NCBI RefSeq assembly: GCF_019754295.1
Contig: NZ_VIRV01000001.1
Location: 1 to 64,000 of the forward strand
Source: Sellimonas caecigallum
GTDB taxonomy: Bacteria; Bacillota; Clostridia; Lachnospirales; Lachnospiraceae
Length of the DNA stretch: 64,000 nt
Reading direction: 5' to 3'
Below are positions 57,495-64,000 of this stretch, piece by piece. A program made the position numbers and the translations under genes. How positions within the stretch are numbered: position 1 is the stretch's first letter; each line of letters starts with the position of its first letter. Under the pieces are notes generated by a model. It made no database searches, had not been told where the DNA came from, and worked only from the letters and a program-made list of their open reading frames with translations.

Positions 57495-57976
57495 TCGCTC
57501 CCCGCAAGCTCCTGGAAGCCCAGCAGTTTAATCAGCAGTATCACAGTTATGAAGAAATACAAAACGTTCCTGACCGTCTGCGCTGGTGCCGCCATCACAT
57601 GGGGCTGATGCAGAAAGAGGTTGCAGAACAGATCGGGATCTCCAGAGGGCACTATATAGATTATGAAGTAGGATATGTAGATTACTACCCGAAAGAAGTG
57701 GTGGACAGGCTGGCAGACTTCTATCATATCCCGGTTGAAGACCTTCTGGATGAATACAATCTTTTCTTATATAAAGGTCAGGGGAAAATGCTAAAAGAGT
57801 GCCGGGAAAAAATGGGGTTAAAGAAGAAACCCTTTGCGAGAATGCTGCATGTGAATCCAAATACTTACCGGAACTGGGAATCAGATAAAAAAAGAATGTT
57901 TAAGCTTACCTGGGAAAAATATTTTCGTGAAGTGCTCTTAGCCAACCAGAATGCATCAAATCAGAATAACATTTGA
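57314..57976 (+). CDS. Double helix-turn-helix regulator, 5' end ambiguous at the element boundary
   Basis: The frame is open from the junction to 57976. Residues about 86-150 form an XRE-type helix-turn-helix (VPDRLRWCRHHMGLMQKEVA, EQIGISRGHYIDYE). A second, looser copy follows at about 160-210 (MLKECREKMGLKKKPFARML). The ATG at 57314 lies inside sigK and has no ribosome site; the next, 57431, has only a weak one. No good start exists in the integrated form, so part of the gene may come from the opposite end of the excised circle. A terminator follows at 57996. Confidence 0.65.
   Translation: MHRKCYPLANGVLLPGEIPQQGFQSHWKVFTKFSDENYLMCRTEDGIVQYAPLCIHTFRLIAPRKLLEAQQFNQQYHSYEEIQNVPDRLRWCRHHMGLMQKEVAEQIGISRGHYIDYEVGYVDYYPKEVVDRLADFYHIPVEDLLDEYNLFLYKGQGKMLKECREKMGLKKKPFARMLHVNPNTYRNWESDKKRMFKLTWEKYFREVLLANQNASNQNNI
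57315..57335. other. Left junction (attL) of the element in sigK
   Basis: The sigma-K codons TGC ATC GAA AAT end at about 57327; the next bases no longer fit the family except for a possible ATCCT. In B. subtilis the skin junction falls in the same conserved codons. The core is probably within AAAATG, but the other junction is needed to define it. Confidence 0.7.
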
Positions 57977-57995
57977 ATAATTGAAGTCATACTTC

Positions 57996-58038
57996 GACAG
58001 ACTGACCATCTTGAACCCAGATCGTCAGTCTGTTTTTT
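57996..58038 (+). terminator. Terminator after the HTH gene
   Basis: ACAGACTGAC/GTCAGTCTGT stem with a 17-base loop followed by six T. It also overlaps the 3' end of the leftward small gene at 58025. Confidence 0.85.
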
Positions 58039-58237
58039 CTTTGACAGCTGAATGGATGATCTCATCAATCAACTGTATTTTCTGTTCAGAGGGGCAATTC
58101 AACCTGTTGATATACTGACCGACCATATCAGCGTGGACGCCTGCCGCCCGGACTGCCAGCTCATGTCTGCCCTCTTCTGTTTTCGGATAATGAACGATCA
58201 CATGGATCGGAGCACTTTTCCTTGCGATACCACGCAC
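58025..58237 (-). CDS. Small protein of the mobile element, unknown function
   Basis: 70 residues from GTG 58237, with GGGGAGG just before it, a spacing that is too tight. The sequence reads IHVIVHYPKTEEGRHELAVR then AAGVHADMVGQYINRLN, a basic then helical protein. I do not recognise a family. Its 3' end lies inside the terminator hairpin of the convergent gene. The start is uncertain; it may be shorter. Confidence 0.5.
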   Translation of the reverse strand: MRGIARKSAPIHVIVHYPKTEEGRHELAVRAAGVHADMVGQYINRLNCPSEQKIQLIDEIIHSAVKEKTD

Positions 58238-58446
58238 CTCCCCGGTATTTCAGTTTATGAACGAGAAGTTGTCCGCTATTCTTCCGGAGACTGTTTCCTT
58301 TTTCTGCATCATCACATTAAATTTGATGTTATAATATATAGAAGAAACGCATTAAAACTTCTTTGTGATACCATCTTATCAGGGAGTTTGCAAAAGCTCA
58401 TTGAGCGCAGTTTGAGCATAAATTGACCAGGATCAGGAGGAAATAT

Positions 58447-60756
58447 ATGGAACGCTGCGATTTCAGTTCAATCATTACCACGGTTCGCAAATATATCGGC
58501 GATGACAGAGGAATGAATCAGATTGATCTGCTTTATGAATTGTTTGAAGGTTTTCTTGAAGAGGAATCTTCACAGGACTTTGATTTTGACAACGGTCTTG
58601 TCTGCCGCTGGTTTAACGGACAGGCCCGGATCAGCCCCCGCATCTCCGGATATTATCTCCATACAGACAACAGGAACCGTCTGGCTGATGATATAAAAAC
58701 AAATATTCTGCCGCTAATGTGTGACAGCGCAATGGCAATACAGGAAATCTACAAGATCCTGATACAGGATGGAACTATTTCCGATCAGAAAAAAGACCAG
58801 CTTACTCAGGATTACCCGTGTCATACTTCTGAAGAACAGGCTGCTTTTCTTGCGTCTGTTCTTTGCTTTGGAATGGAACGGACATTTGTTAAAAGGAACG
58901 CTGCCACCAAAAAACTGCTTGCTGTCGGAACACTGTCTCCGGTAATCAGTGATTTTGTTTATAACGGAGAAGTTCCCAAGGCGTGTGCTCATTTCTGCGG
59001 AAGGGATCAAGAGCTTTCCACACTTCACGAATTAATTTCAGAAAAGCGGATCATTTTTCTGCAGGGGATTGCCGGTATCGGGAAAAGCGAACTTGCCAAA
59101 GCATATGCAGAAAACTACAGAAAAGACTATACAAATATCTTGTATCTGATCTACAGCGGCAATCTGAGGCAGGATATCATTGATCTGGATTTTGTGGATG
59201 ATCTGCCGGAAGATACAGAAGAAGACCGTTTCCGCAAGCACAACCGTTTCCTGCGGTCACTAAAAGAAGATACTTTGCTTATCATAGACAACTTTAATAC
59301 TACAGCCGGAAAAGACGCCTTCTTCTCCGTACTGTTAAAATACCGCTGCCGTATCCTTTTTACTACCCGGAGCCGTTTTGACAACTATGCGTCTTTCAAT
59401 CTTGAAGAAATATCTGATCATGATGCTTTATTGTCACTAATAAGATATTTCTTCTCAGATGCAGAGAAGGAACATTCTATCCTGGAGCAGATTATTCAGG
59501 CCGTTCACAGCCATACACTGGCGGTAGAATTATCCGCACGTCTGTTGGAAACAGGCATCCTGGAACCACAGGAATTACTGGCACGGCTGCAGATTGAAAA
59601 ATCTGCACTTGGCGCAACAGATACCATTGATATCGTAAAAGACGGGCAAAGTCGGAAAGCTACCTATTATGACCATATACATACGTTGTTTTCTCTGTAT
59701 CGCCTCTCCGAAGAAGAACTTGATATTATGCGGGGACTGATTTTTACTCCCGTCAGTGGAATCAGCGGACGGCTGTATGCGAACTGGATGAAACTCCCGG
59801 ACATGAACAGAATCAATGACCTGATTGAAAAAGGCTTTGTACAGACACAGTCCGCAAGACAGATTTCTCTTCATCCTATGATACAGGAAGTGGCAGTTGA
59901 CGAGACCAGACCGTCAATGAATAACAGTGCTGTACTGCTTAACAGCCTGCAGACCATCTGTCTATTCCATGGACGTGACGTCACCTGGCACAAACCGCTG
60001 TTTCTGACCATCGAGAACATCATCCGGGAGATTGCAGATGACAATACGCCGGCTTATTTGAGTTTTCTGGAAGATGTATTTCCCTACATGGAAAAGTACC
60101 ACTATACTGCCGGGATGGAATTAGTCATCGGCAAATTATCCGGGCTACTTACGGACGAAACTGTCGGACGCAGCACAGACCGGGCGCTTCTTCTGGATTA
60201 TCGTGCAGCCTGTGAAGATAAAACAGAAAAAGCCATTAAACTGGAAAAGGAAGCCATCGCCTTGATCCCGGAGATCTCAGAAGAAAATGCTCACCTTGTT
60301 TCCAATCTCTGCTCCAATCTGGGCGGGCTTTACAAAGAAGCAGGGAAACGGGATCTGGCACAGCAGTCTATGGAGCAGGGGCTTCGGATTCTGGAACAGT
60401 ATGATCTTCTTTACTACCATGACAGTATTGCCCAGACTGCGAACTATGCCGTTCTCCTTACTGAAATGGGGCAGCCGGAAATAGGGCTCTCCGCTCTGAA
60501 AAAACTATCCCGGATGATCCGGGACTTGAACTCTGACCAGACCTTGGATTACGCCACAGTTCAGGAAACAATGGGCGGTATCTGCCTGATTACAGGTGAA
60601 GTCAAACAGGCCACCTCTCATTTTAAAAAAGCACTGGCTATCTATGAAGGGGTATATAATGGGGAACGGGATATGATTGAAACGAAAAAACAGGAAATCC
60701 TCCAGACTTATACACAGGCAGGGATAGCCTTAGGACAGCAGCTGCTTAATAATTAG
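58447..60756 (+). CDS. STAND-type NTPase (NB-ARC-like) with C-terminal TPR-like repeats
   Basis: 769 residues from ATG 58447, with AGGAGG upstream. Residues 1-175 are helical with no named domain. Walker A GIAGIGKSELAK is at about residues 208-219 and Walker B TLLIIDNF near 275; CRILFTTRSRF is the sensor-1/RNBS-B-like element that marks AP-ATPases. The C-terminal 170 residues have TPR-like helix pairs (SNLCSNLGGLYKEAGKRDLA, TAQETMGG-type units). Such proteins are signal-dependent switches used in regulation and in anti-phage defence. There is no attached effector domain I recognise. Single gene, with a terminator after it. Confidence 0.85.
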   Translation: MERCDFSSIITTVRKYIGDDRGMNQIDLLYELFEGFLEEESSQDFDFDNGLVCRWFNGQARISPRISGYYLHTDNRNRLADDIKTNILPLMCDSAMAIQEIYKILIQDGTISDQKKDQLTQDYPCHTSEEQAAFLASVLCFGMERTFVKRNAATKKLLAVGTLSPVISDFVYNGEVPKACAHFCGRDQELSTLHELISEKRIIFLQGIAGIGKSELAKAYAENYRKDYTNILYLIYSGNLRQDIIDLDFVDDLPEDTEEDRFRKHNRFLRSLKEDTLLIIDNFNTTAGKDAFFSVLLKYRCRILFTTRSRFDNYASFNLEEISDHDALLSLIRYFFSDAEKEHSILEQIIQAVHSHTLAVELSARLLETGILEPQELLARLQIEKSALGATDTIDIVKDGQSRKATYYDHIHTLFSLYRLSEEELDIMRGLIFTPVSGISGRLYANWMKLPDMNRINDLIEKGFVQTQSARQISLHPMIQEVAVDETRPSMNNSAVLLNSLQTICLFHGRDVTWHKPLFLTIENIIREIADDNTPAYLSFLEDVFPYMEKYHYTAGMELVIGKLSGLLTDETVGRSTDRALLLDYRAACEDKTEKAIKLEKEAIALIPEISEENAHLVSNLCSNLGGLYKEAGKRDLAQQSMEQGLRILEQYDLLYYHDSIAQTANYAVLLTEMGQPEIGLSALKKLSRMIRDLNSDQTLDYATVQETMGGICLITGEVKQATSHFKKALAIYEGVYNGERDMIETKKQEILQTYTQAGIALGQQLLNN

Positions 60757-60770
60757 AAAACAAAAAGACT

Positions 60771-60826
60771 AAAAGCCTGAACGGTAAAATCAGAAAAAAT
60801 CTTTCTAATCTGTCAGGCTTTTTATT
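60771..60826. terminator. Terminator between the STAND gene and the small HTH gene
   Basis: AAAAGCCTGA pairs with TCAGGCTTTTT over a long loop that may fold further (AAATCAGAAA region). T runs occur on both strands. It serves the rightward STAND gene and probably the leftward gene ending at 60822. Confidence 0.75.
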
Positions 60827-61001
60827 CTTTTACATATACGATCAGTTCTCCAATCTCACACTCCAGATAACTGCACAATTTACAGACCAGATTTGCATCT
60901 ATCCGTTGGAATTCATTTCTGCAATATCTGTTAAAATTTGCTCTTGGAATATCCAAGTCACGGCAGATCGTATTCTTGCTGATTCCCTTTTCTTTCAACA
61001 A
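60822..61001 (-). CDS. Small XRE-like helix-turn-helix protein
   Basis: About 59 residues from TTG 61001 to the stop at 60822. KEKGISKNTICRDLDIPRAN followed by FNRYCRNEFQRIDANLVCKL and CSYLECEIGELIVYV closely follows the compact Cro/CI-type HTH plan, with the usual LxCxIGELI ending. No ATG is in frame and the start is unclear; it may read from ATT or CTG further up, or be slightly degraded. It is divergent from the accessory-replication operon at 61032 and would be a natural repressor for it. Confidence 0.6.
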   Translation of the reverse strand: MLKEKGISKNTICRDLDIPRANFNRYCRNEFQRIDANLVCKLCSYLECEIGELIVYVKE

Positions 61002-61031
61002 TTCTTCTATTATCCGCAGGAAGGAGCGCCC

Positions 61032-61409
61032 ATGACAGACAGAATCCGAAGCACCAATGTCCGGTTTAACCTGGACAAGGAGATCCCTGCCCAGGCATGG
61101 CAGTATCTCCAGACTATGGACAGGCAGGAATTCAAATCCTACAGTCAGGTAATCGCCGCCGCTCTGGTGGATTACTTTGACCGCTATTACAAAAGCCGGG
61201 AGGATCCCTATATGGAAACTCGGGAGCAGGAAGAACAGTTTGTACAGCAGATCGTCTCTGCGGTGGAGAAGTCAATGGAAAAAGCACTTCCGGTCTTTCT
61301 GGCCGGCTGCATGGCCGGGCTGTCAAAGTCCGATGTAGCCGTTCCCCCGGCAGAATCTCCGGTGACTGACCCGGATGCCGATGTAGACTGGGATTTTCTG
61401 GGCGAGTAG
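61032..61409 (+). CDS. Element accessory protein, ribbon-helix-helix-like, upstream of repA
   Basis: 125 residues from ATG 61032 with AAGGAGC upstream; the frame is open back to 60906 without support. DRIRSTNVRFNLDKEIPAQA resembles the N-terminal beta strand and helix of small DNA-binding proteins, followed by an Ala-rich acidic C-terminus. Such genes lie just ahead of repA in Clostridial elements and may regulate copy number or partition; that is inference. It is cotranscribed with repA, 33 bases downstream. Confidence 0.55.
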   Translation: MTDRIRSTNVRFNLDKEIPAQAWQYLQTMDRQEFKSYSQVIAAALVDYFDRYYKSREDPYMETREQEEQFVQQIVSAVEKSMEKALPVFLAGCMAGLSKSDVAVPPAESPVTDPDADVDWDFLGE

Positions 61410-61442
61410 TCCCTGAACCTGTCATTTGAGGGGAGGTGGCAC

Positions 61443-61991
61443 ATGACACAGTTTCTCACGCCGGACAGCCAGATCCTGAACTATCTGGTATTCCCAAGAT
61501 TTTTACTGGAAATAGATAATCTGAATGAGACAGCAAAGATCCTTTACATGATCCTGCTCGACCGGGCAAGGCTGTCACAGAAGAATGACAGATGGACGGA
61601 TGAAAATGGCCATGTATACCTCTTCTTCACCATCCCCTCTCTGGCAGACGCCATGCATAAGAGCGAAATGACCATCAAAACGGCGCTGAAAGCATTGGAA
61701 GAAAAACAACTCATTTATAGAAAGCGCCAGGGGATCGGACGTCCTAACCGCATCTATGTAAAGTATCCGGATGCCCTGCCGTCCACAGACAAAAATCTGT
61801 CCATCAGAGAGACAGAAAACTGTCTGTCAGAGAGACAGGATCTTGTCTGTCAGAAAGACAGGAATCTGTCCGGTAGTAAAAATAAGAAGAACAAATATCA
61901 AGAGAAAAAACGATGGGATCGGGGAAACCGCATTCCTTACGGTCCCGGTTCCGACCGGAAATATGAATGCAAGGAGGAGGAAAGCCTATGA
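61443..61991 (+). CDS. Replication initiator, RepA N-terminal type
   Basis: 182 residues. PDSQILNYLVFPRFLLEI and LNETAKILYMILLDRARLS open the RepA_N winged-helix domain; FFTIPSLADAMHKSEMTIKT is the recognition helix. It should bind the iterons that lie within its own gene at 61789-61873 and start replication. GAGGGGAGGTGG precedes the ATG. Its stop overlaps the start of the DnaC-like gene by four bases (ATGA). Confidence 0.85.
   Translation: MTQFLTPDSQILNYLVFPRFLLEIDNLNETAKILYMILLDRARLSQKNDRWTDENGHVYLFFTIPSLADAMHKSEMTIKTALKALEEKQLIYRKRQGIGRPNRIYVKYPDALPSTDKNLSIRETENCLSERQDLVCQKDRNLSGSKNKKNKYQEKKRWDRGNRIPYGPGSDRKYECKEEESL
61789..61873. repeat. Iteron array (23-bp direct repeats) inside repA, probable replication origin
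   Basis: Units of exactly 23 bases start at 61789, 61812, 61835 and 61858 (last one partial), each of the form ACA-A/G-n4-TGTC-n-GTCAGAGAG. Each pairs GACAG with CTGTC across the unit boundary. The period is not a multiple of three, so the protein segment they encode changes frame from unit to unit, which argues that the DNA repeat is selected, not the protein. Confidence 0.75.
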
Positions 61992-62800
61992 CCTTAAAAG
62001 AGGACGAATATTTAATCGAAGCGGACGAGCTCATTTACTGTTCCAAATGCCATACGCCGCGGCAGTGCAGAGTCCAGTTTGGCGGGAAAGAATTCCGTCC
62101 GGCCATACGGTGCCGCTGTCAGCAGGAAGCATACGAACAGCAGGAGAAAGAACGGAAACAGCGGGAATTCCTGGAGCATATCTCACGGCTCAAGGCCAGC
62201 GGCCTGCAGGACAAAGCGCTACGGGATTATAACTTTTCAAATGACAAAGGCTATAATCCGGAAATCCGGAAAGCACATGAGTATGTCGCCCACTGGAAGG
62301 AGATGAAAGAAAAGTCTCTGGGGCTTCTGCTCTGGGGAGATGTAGGGACAGGGAAATCCTTTTTTGCCGGATGTATCGCTAACGCACTGTTGGAACAGGG
62401 CGTGCCGGTTCTGATGACCAATTTTGCCCGCATCCTGAACACCTTGACCAGGATGTACTCCGATGACCGGAACCGCTTCATTGAAAGCTTCAATCAATAC
62501 AGCCTGCTGATCATCGATGACCTTGGCGTAGAACGCAGTTCTGAGTTTGCCCTGGAGCAGGTATTCAGTGTCATCGACAGCCGTTACCGGAGCAGGAAAC
62601 CCATGATCATCACAACAAATCTGACTCTGGAAGAGCTGAAAAATCCGCAGGATCTGGCACACGCCAGAATTTATGACCGCATACTGGAGCGCTGTATTCC
62701 CGTGAAGATCAGCCGTCAGAATATACGGGAGATGAATGCCGCTTCTAACCTGAAAGAAGTACGGAAACTGTTCCAATCTGACACCGTGGACAGGAAATAG
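61988..62800 (+). CDS. DnaC/IstB-like AAA+ helicase loader
   Basis: 270 residues from ATG 61988, with GGAGGAGG upstream and a four-base overlap with repA. An N-terminal zinc site (CSKCHTPRQC, RCRCQQ) precedes a AAA+ core: Walker A WGDVGTGKSFFAG near residue 117, Walker B LLIIDDLGVER near 175. It would load the host DnaB helicase at the RepA-opened origin. The gene pair repA-dnaC thus forms an autonomous replication module within the element. Confidence 0.9.
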   Translation: MTLKEDEYLIEADELIYCSKCHTPRQCRVQFGGKEFRPAIRCRCQQEAYEQQEKERKQREFLEHISRLKASGLQDKALRDYNFSNDKGYNPEIRKAHEYVAHWKEMKEKSLGLLLWGDVGTGKSFFAGCIANALLEQGVPVLMTNFARILNTLTRMYSDDRNRFIESFNQYSLLIIDDLGVERSSEFALEQVFSVIDSRYRSRKPMIITTNLTLEELKNPQDLAHARIYDRILERCIPVKISRQNIREMNAASNLKEVRKLFQSDTVDRK

Positions 62801-62824
62801 CATACCAGAAGAACAGGAAAACCA

Positions 62825-62903
62825 TACCGGTCAGATCAAGACCGCACACGCACACAGGTATCAGTACCGGAACACGGCACAGTCGGTACCGGACAGATAC
62901 CGG
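62825..62903. repeat. Four TACCGG motifs ahead of the DUF3847 gene
   Basis: TACCGG occurs at 62825, 62865, 62887 and 62898, the last three at spacings of 22 and 11 bases, that is on one face of the helix. The 115-base gap between the loader and DUF3847 genes holds no other structure I can support. These may be operator sites. Confidence 0.4.
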
Positions 62904-62915
62904 AAAGGAACTTTT

Positions 62916-63137
62916 ATGGAAAAATTATCAACAGAAGAAACAAAAAAGCAGTTACTGCAGGCAAAACACCGGATGGAGGCTGCCCAGGCCAGAGACCGGA
63001 AAAAAGAGCGGAGCGCCCGGACAAGGCGCCTGATCCTGGAAGGAGCGGAACTGGAACGTGTTGTACCGGAAGTCCGGGAGATGACAACGGAGGAGCTTCG
63101 GCATTTTCTTCTGCTCCATTTACAGAAACATTCTTAA
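62916..63137 (+). CDS. DUF3847 family protein
   Basis: 73 residues. LSTEETKKQLLQAKHRMEAA, a charged helix (DRKKERSARTRRLILEGAEL), and an RHFLLLHLQ end match DUF3847, a family found just ahead of MobA/MobL genes in Clostridial mobile elements. It is probably an accessory of DNA transfer or copy control. GAAAGGAAC precedes the ATG. Confidence 0.8.
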   Translation: MEKLSTEETKKQLLQAKHRMEAAQARDRKKERSARTRRLILEGAELERVVPEVREMTTEELRHFLLLHLQKHS

Positions 63138-63558
63138 GCAGCAATAGCTCTGCATGTTTTTATTCCCGAAGGGCGCACTTACTCATCACTTCGTCGTCGC
63201 AAAGTCCGCTTTCCTCCGTTTTCGCCTCCGGCGGAAACTACGGACGCTACCTTGCTCCTCCTCTCCCCACAAAGCAGGCTTTGCGGGGTCCCCGTGAAGC
63301 GGTGGTATCCCTCCCGCTGGTCGGGCTCGTGCGCTCTGCCGAGGGCTATCCGCTGCTGGCAGGCAGCACCGGCTATGCAGCCATCCATCCGCCGGGTTTC
63401 GGCGGATACACCTGCCGGAAGAACACCGGCAAGTTTTCCGGCAGGATCCTCCAGCCGGAGATGGCTGCCTGCGAAAACCTGCCACCGGCAGCTTTTCTGC
63501 AGAGGAACATGGAAACAACCATGTTCCTTTATAGTACAGCGATATTCACAGGAAGGAG
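63138..63558. other. Non-coding transfer region with oriT and hairpins
   Basis: This 421-base GC-rich gap codes for nothing I can support. It holds the oriT core, then hairpins at 63265-63288 (CCCCACAAAG/CTTTGCGGGG), 63387-63407 (ATCCGCC/GGCGGAT) and 63504-63527 (GGAACATGG/CCATGTTCC). The last lies directly before the relaxase ribosome site and could regulate it. Confidence 0.6.
63161..63210 (-). other. oriT core of MOBQ type
   Basis: The leftward strand carries TAAGTGCGCCCT (63170-63181), the nic-region sequence shared by RSF1010, pIP501 and pSK41/pGO1-type origins, followed by TTCGGGAAT, close to the pSK41 continuation. Six bases upstream is an imperfect inverted repeat, ACTTTG/CGAAGT (63188-63205), as required for relaxase binding. 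The MobA/MobL gene follows 350 bases to the right. Confidence 0.8.
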
Positions 63559-64000
63559 ATGATTGTTATCGCAATTTACCATATGTCGTCAAAAGTAGTC
63601 AGCAGGGGGGCAGGCCGCTCCGCCGTTGCTGCTTCTGCCTATCTTAGCTGCAGTCGCATGTATAATGATTACGATGGTGTCCAGCATGATTATACCCGGA
63701 AACAGGGACTTATTTTTCAGGAAGTCCTTCTCCCACCAAAGGCTTCACCAGAATGGAAAGATCGGGAGCAGCTCAGGAATGCCGTGGAACGAGCCGAGAA
63801 AACCAAAGACAGCAGGCTTGCCAGAGAATTTGTTGTCGCACTTCCCATTGAACTGCCAAGGAAGGTACAAATCTCATTACTCCGTGATTTCATCCAAAAT
63901 AATTTTGTCGATATGGGAATGTGTGCTGACTTTGCGATCCACGACACAGACGGTCATAATCCCCACGCCCATATCCTGCTAACCGTCCGCCCGCTGGAAA
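63559..64000 (+). CDS. MobA/MobL-family relaxase (MOBQ), 5' part, truncated by window end
   Basis: 147 codons are open to the right edge. AIYHMSSKVVSRGAGRSAVA is the typical opening; LAREFVVALPIEL and the metal-binding DGHNPHAHILLTVRP (3-His motif, near residue 132) define the MOBQ relaxase domain. It would nick the oriT at 63170-63181 and lead the strand into a recipient. ATG 63559 has GGAAGGAG only one base away, so a later non-ATG codon may be the actual start. Confidence 0.9.
   Translation, partial: MIVIAIYHMSSKVVSRGAGRSAVAASAYLSCSRMYNDYDGVQHDYTRKQGLIFQEVLLPPKASPEWKDREQLRNAVERAEKTKDSRLAREFVVALPIELPRKVQISLLRDFIQNNFVDMGMCADFAIHDTDGHNPHAHILLTVRPLE

Larger units (their letters stand above)
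57327..64000. mobile_element. Skin-like integrative mobilizable element (left 6.7 kb) inserted in sigK
   Basis: The segment from the sigK junction to the window edge has the gene set of an integrative mobilizable/replicating element: HTH protein, STAND NTPase, small XRE-like repressor, RepA initiator with iterons, DnaC-like loader, DUF3847, oriT and MobA/MobL relaxase. No recombinase or right end is visible. The insertion site is the same as in skin elements. The contents differ from the phage-like B. subtilis skin. The name skin-like refers to position, not shared gene content. Confidence 0.85.

Noticed and set aside
63252-63647. Open frame across the oriT-relaxase gap
   Set aside because: Arg/Pro/Ser-rich translation of GC-rich non-coding DNA; it overlaps the relaxase start in another frame.

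Overview
The window looks like a chromosomal segment of a spore-forming Firmicute of the Lachnospiraceae type (Clostridia). The evidence is strong GGAGG ribosome sites, CodY, HrcA-type (CIRCE) control of groESL, an isolated Spo0A effector-like domain, EF-P, an oxygen-sensitive selenium/molybdenum hydroxylase cluster, iron-sulphur proteins, and a sigK gene split by a mobile element. No species can be named from the sequence alone.

Layout. 1-117: tail of a rightward gene. 237-4388: leftward run of a NifX-like/FKBP fusion, metallophosphoesterase, histidine phosphatase, alpha/beta hydrolase and an Fe-S aldo/keto reductase-like protein. 4489-9390: MerR remnant, aldo/keto reductase with divergent LysR regulator, DUF1848 protein, PEP carboxykinase. 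9642-11791: LexA-box-controlled Y-family polymerase plus YolD, thioesterase. 11825-16835: AraC regulator, amidohydrolase, YfcC transporter, MATE exporter. 17058-25571: HPr-like and glutaredoxin-like proteins, YoaK, Spo0A-C protein, a GntR-regulated ABC transporter, a second MATE exporter, two anchored surface proteins, YbaK. 25713-34850: rpsB-tsf, a secreted NlpC/P60 hydrolase with an attenuator-like leader, CPBP protease, AlaX editing protein, argS, nfo, tRNA-Arg, xpt. 34935-41525: six-gene selenium-dependent molybdenum hydroxylase operon. 41574-56874: DUF5688, efp, aroD, YqeG, PfkB kinase, amidase, guaB, DUF6106, groESL, codY, topA, dprA, comM (yifB).

The most striking region is 57051-64000. 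A sigma-K gene starts normally but its homology stops at about codon 89, inside the conserved CIENEIL stretch; foreign sequence then runs to the window edge. That sequence is an integrated mobilizable/replicating element: HTH protein, small conserved protein, STAND-type NTPase with C-terminal repeats, small XRE-like repressor, accessory protein, RepA-type initiator carrying a 23-bp iteron array inside its gene, DnaC-like loader, DUF3847 protein, a recognisable MOBQ-type oriT, and the start of a MobA/MobL relaxase. The disruption point is equivalent to that of the skin elements of Bacillus subtilis and Clostridioides difficile. As in C. difficile, this sigma-K has no pro-sequence. The inference is a skin-like element on a mobilizable backbone whose excision would rebuild sigK in the sporulating mother cell. 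The right junction, the sigK 3' half and the recombinase lie outside the window, so this is not proven here.

Other regulatory structure visible: a LexA box, CIRCE with an overlapping second palindrome, a GntR/YtrA-type operator over its own promoter, clear promoters for rpsB, the NlpC/P60 gene, groES, pckA and xpt, and many intrinsic terminators. Long open frames antisense to groEL, topA and others are treated as shadows.
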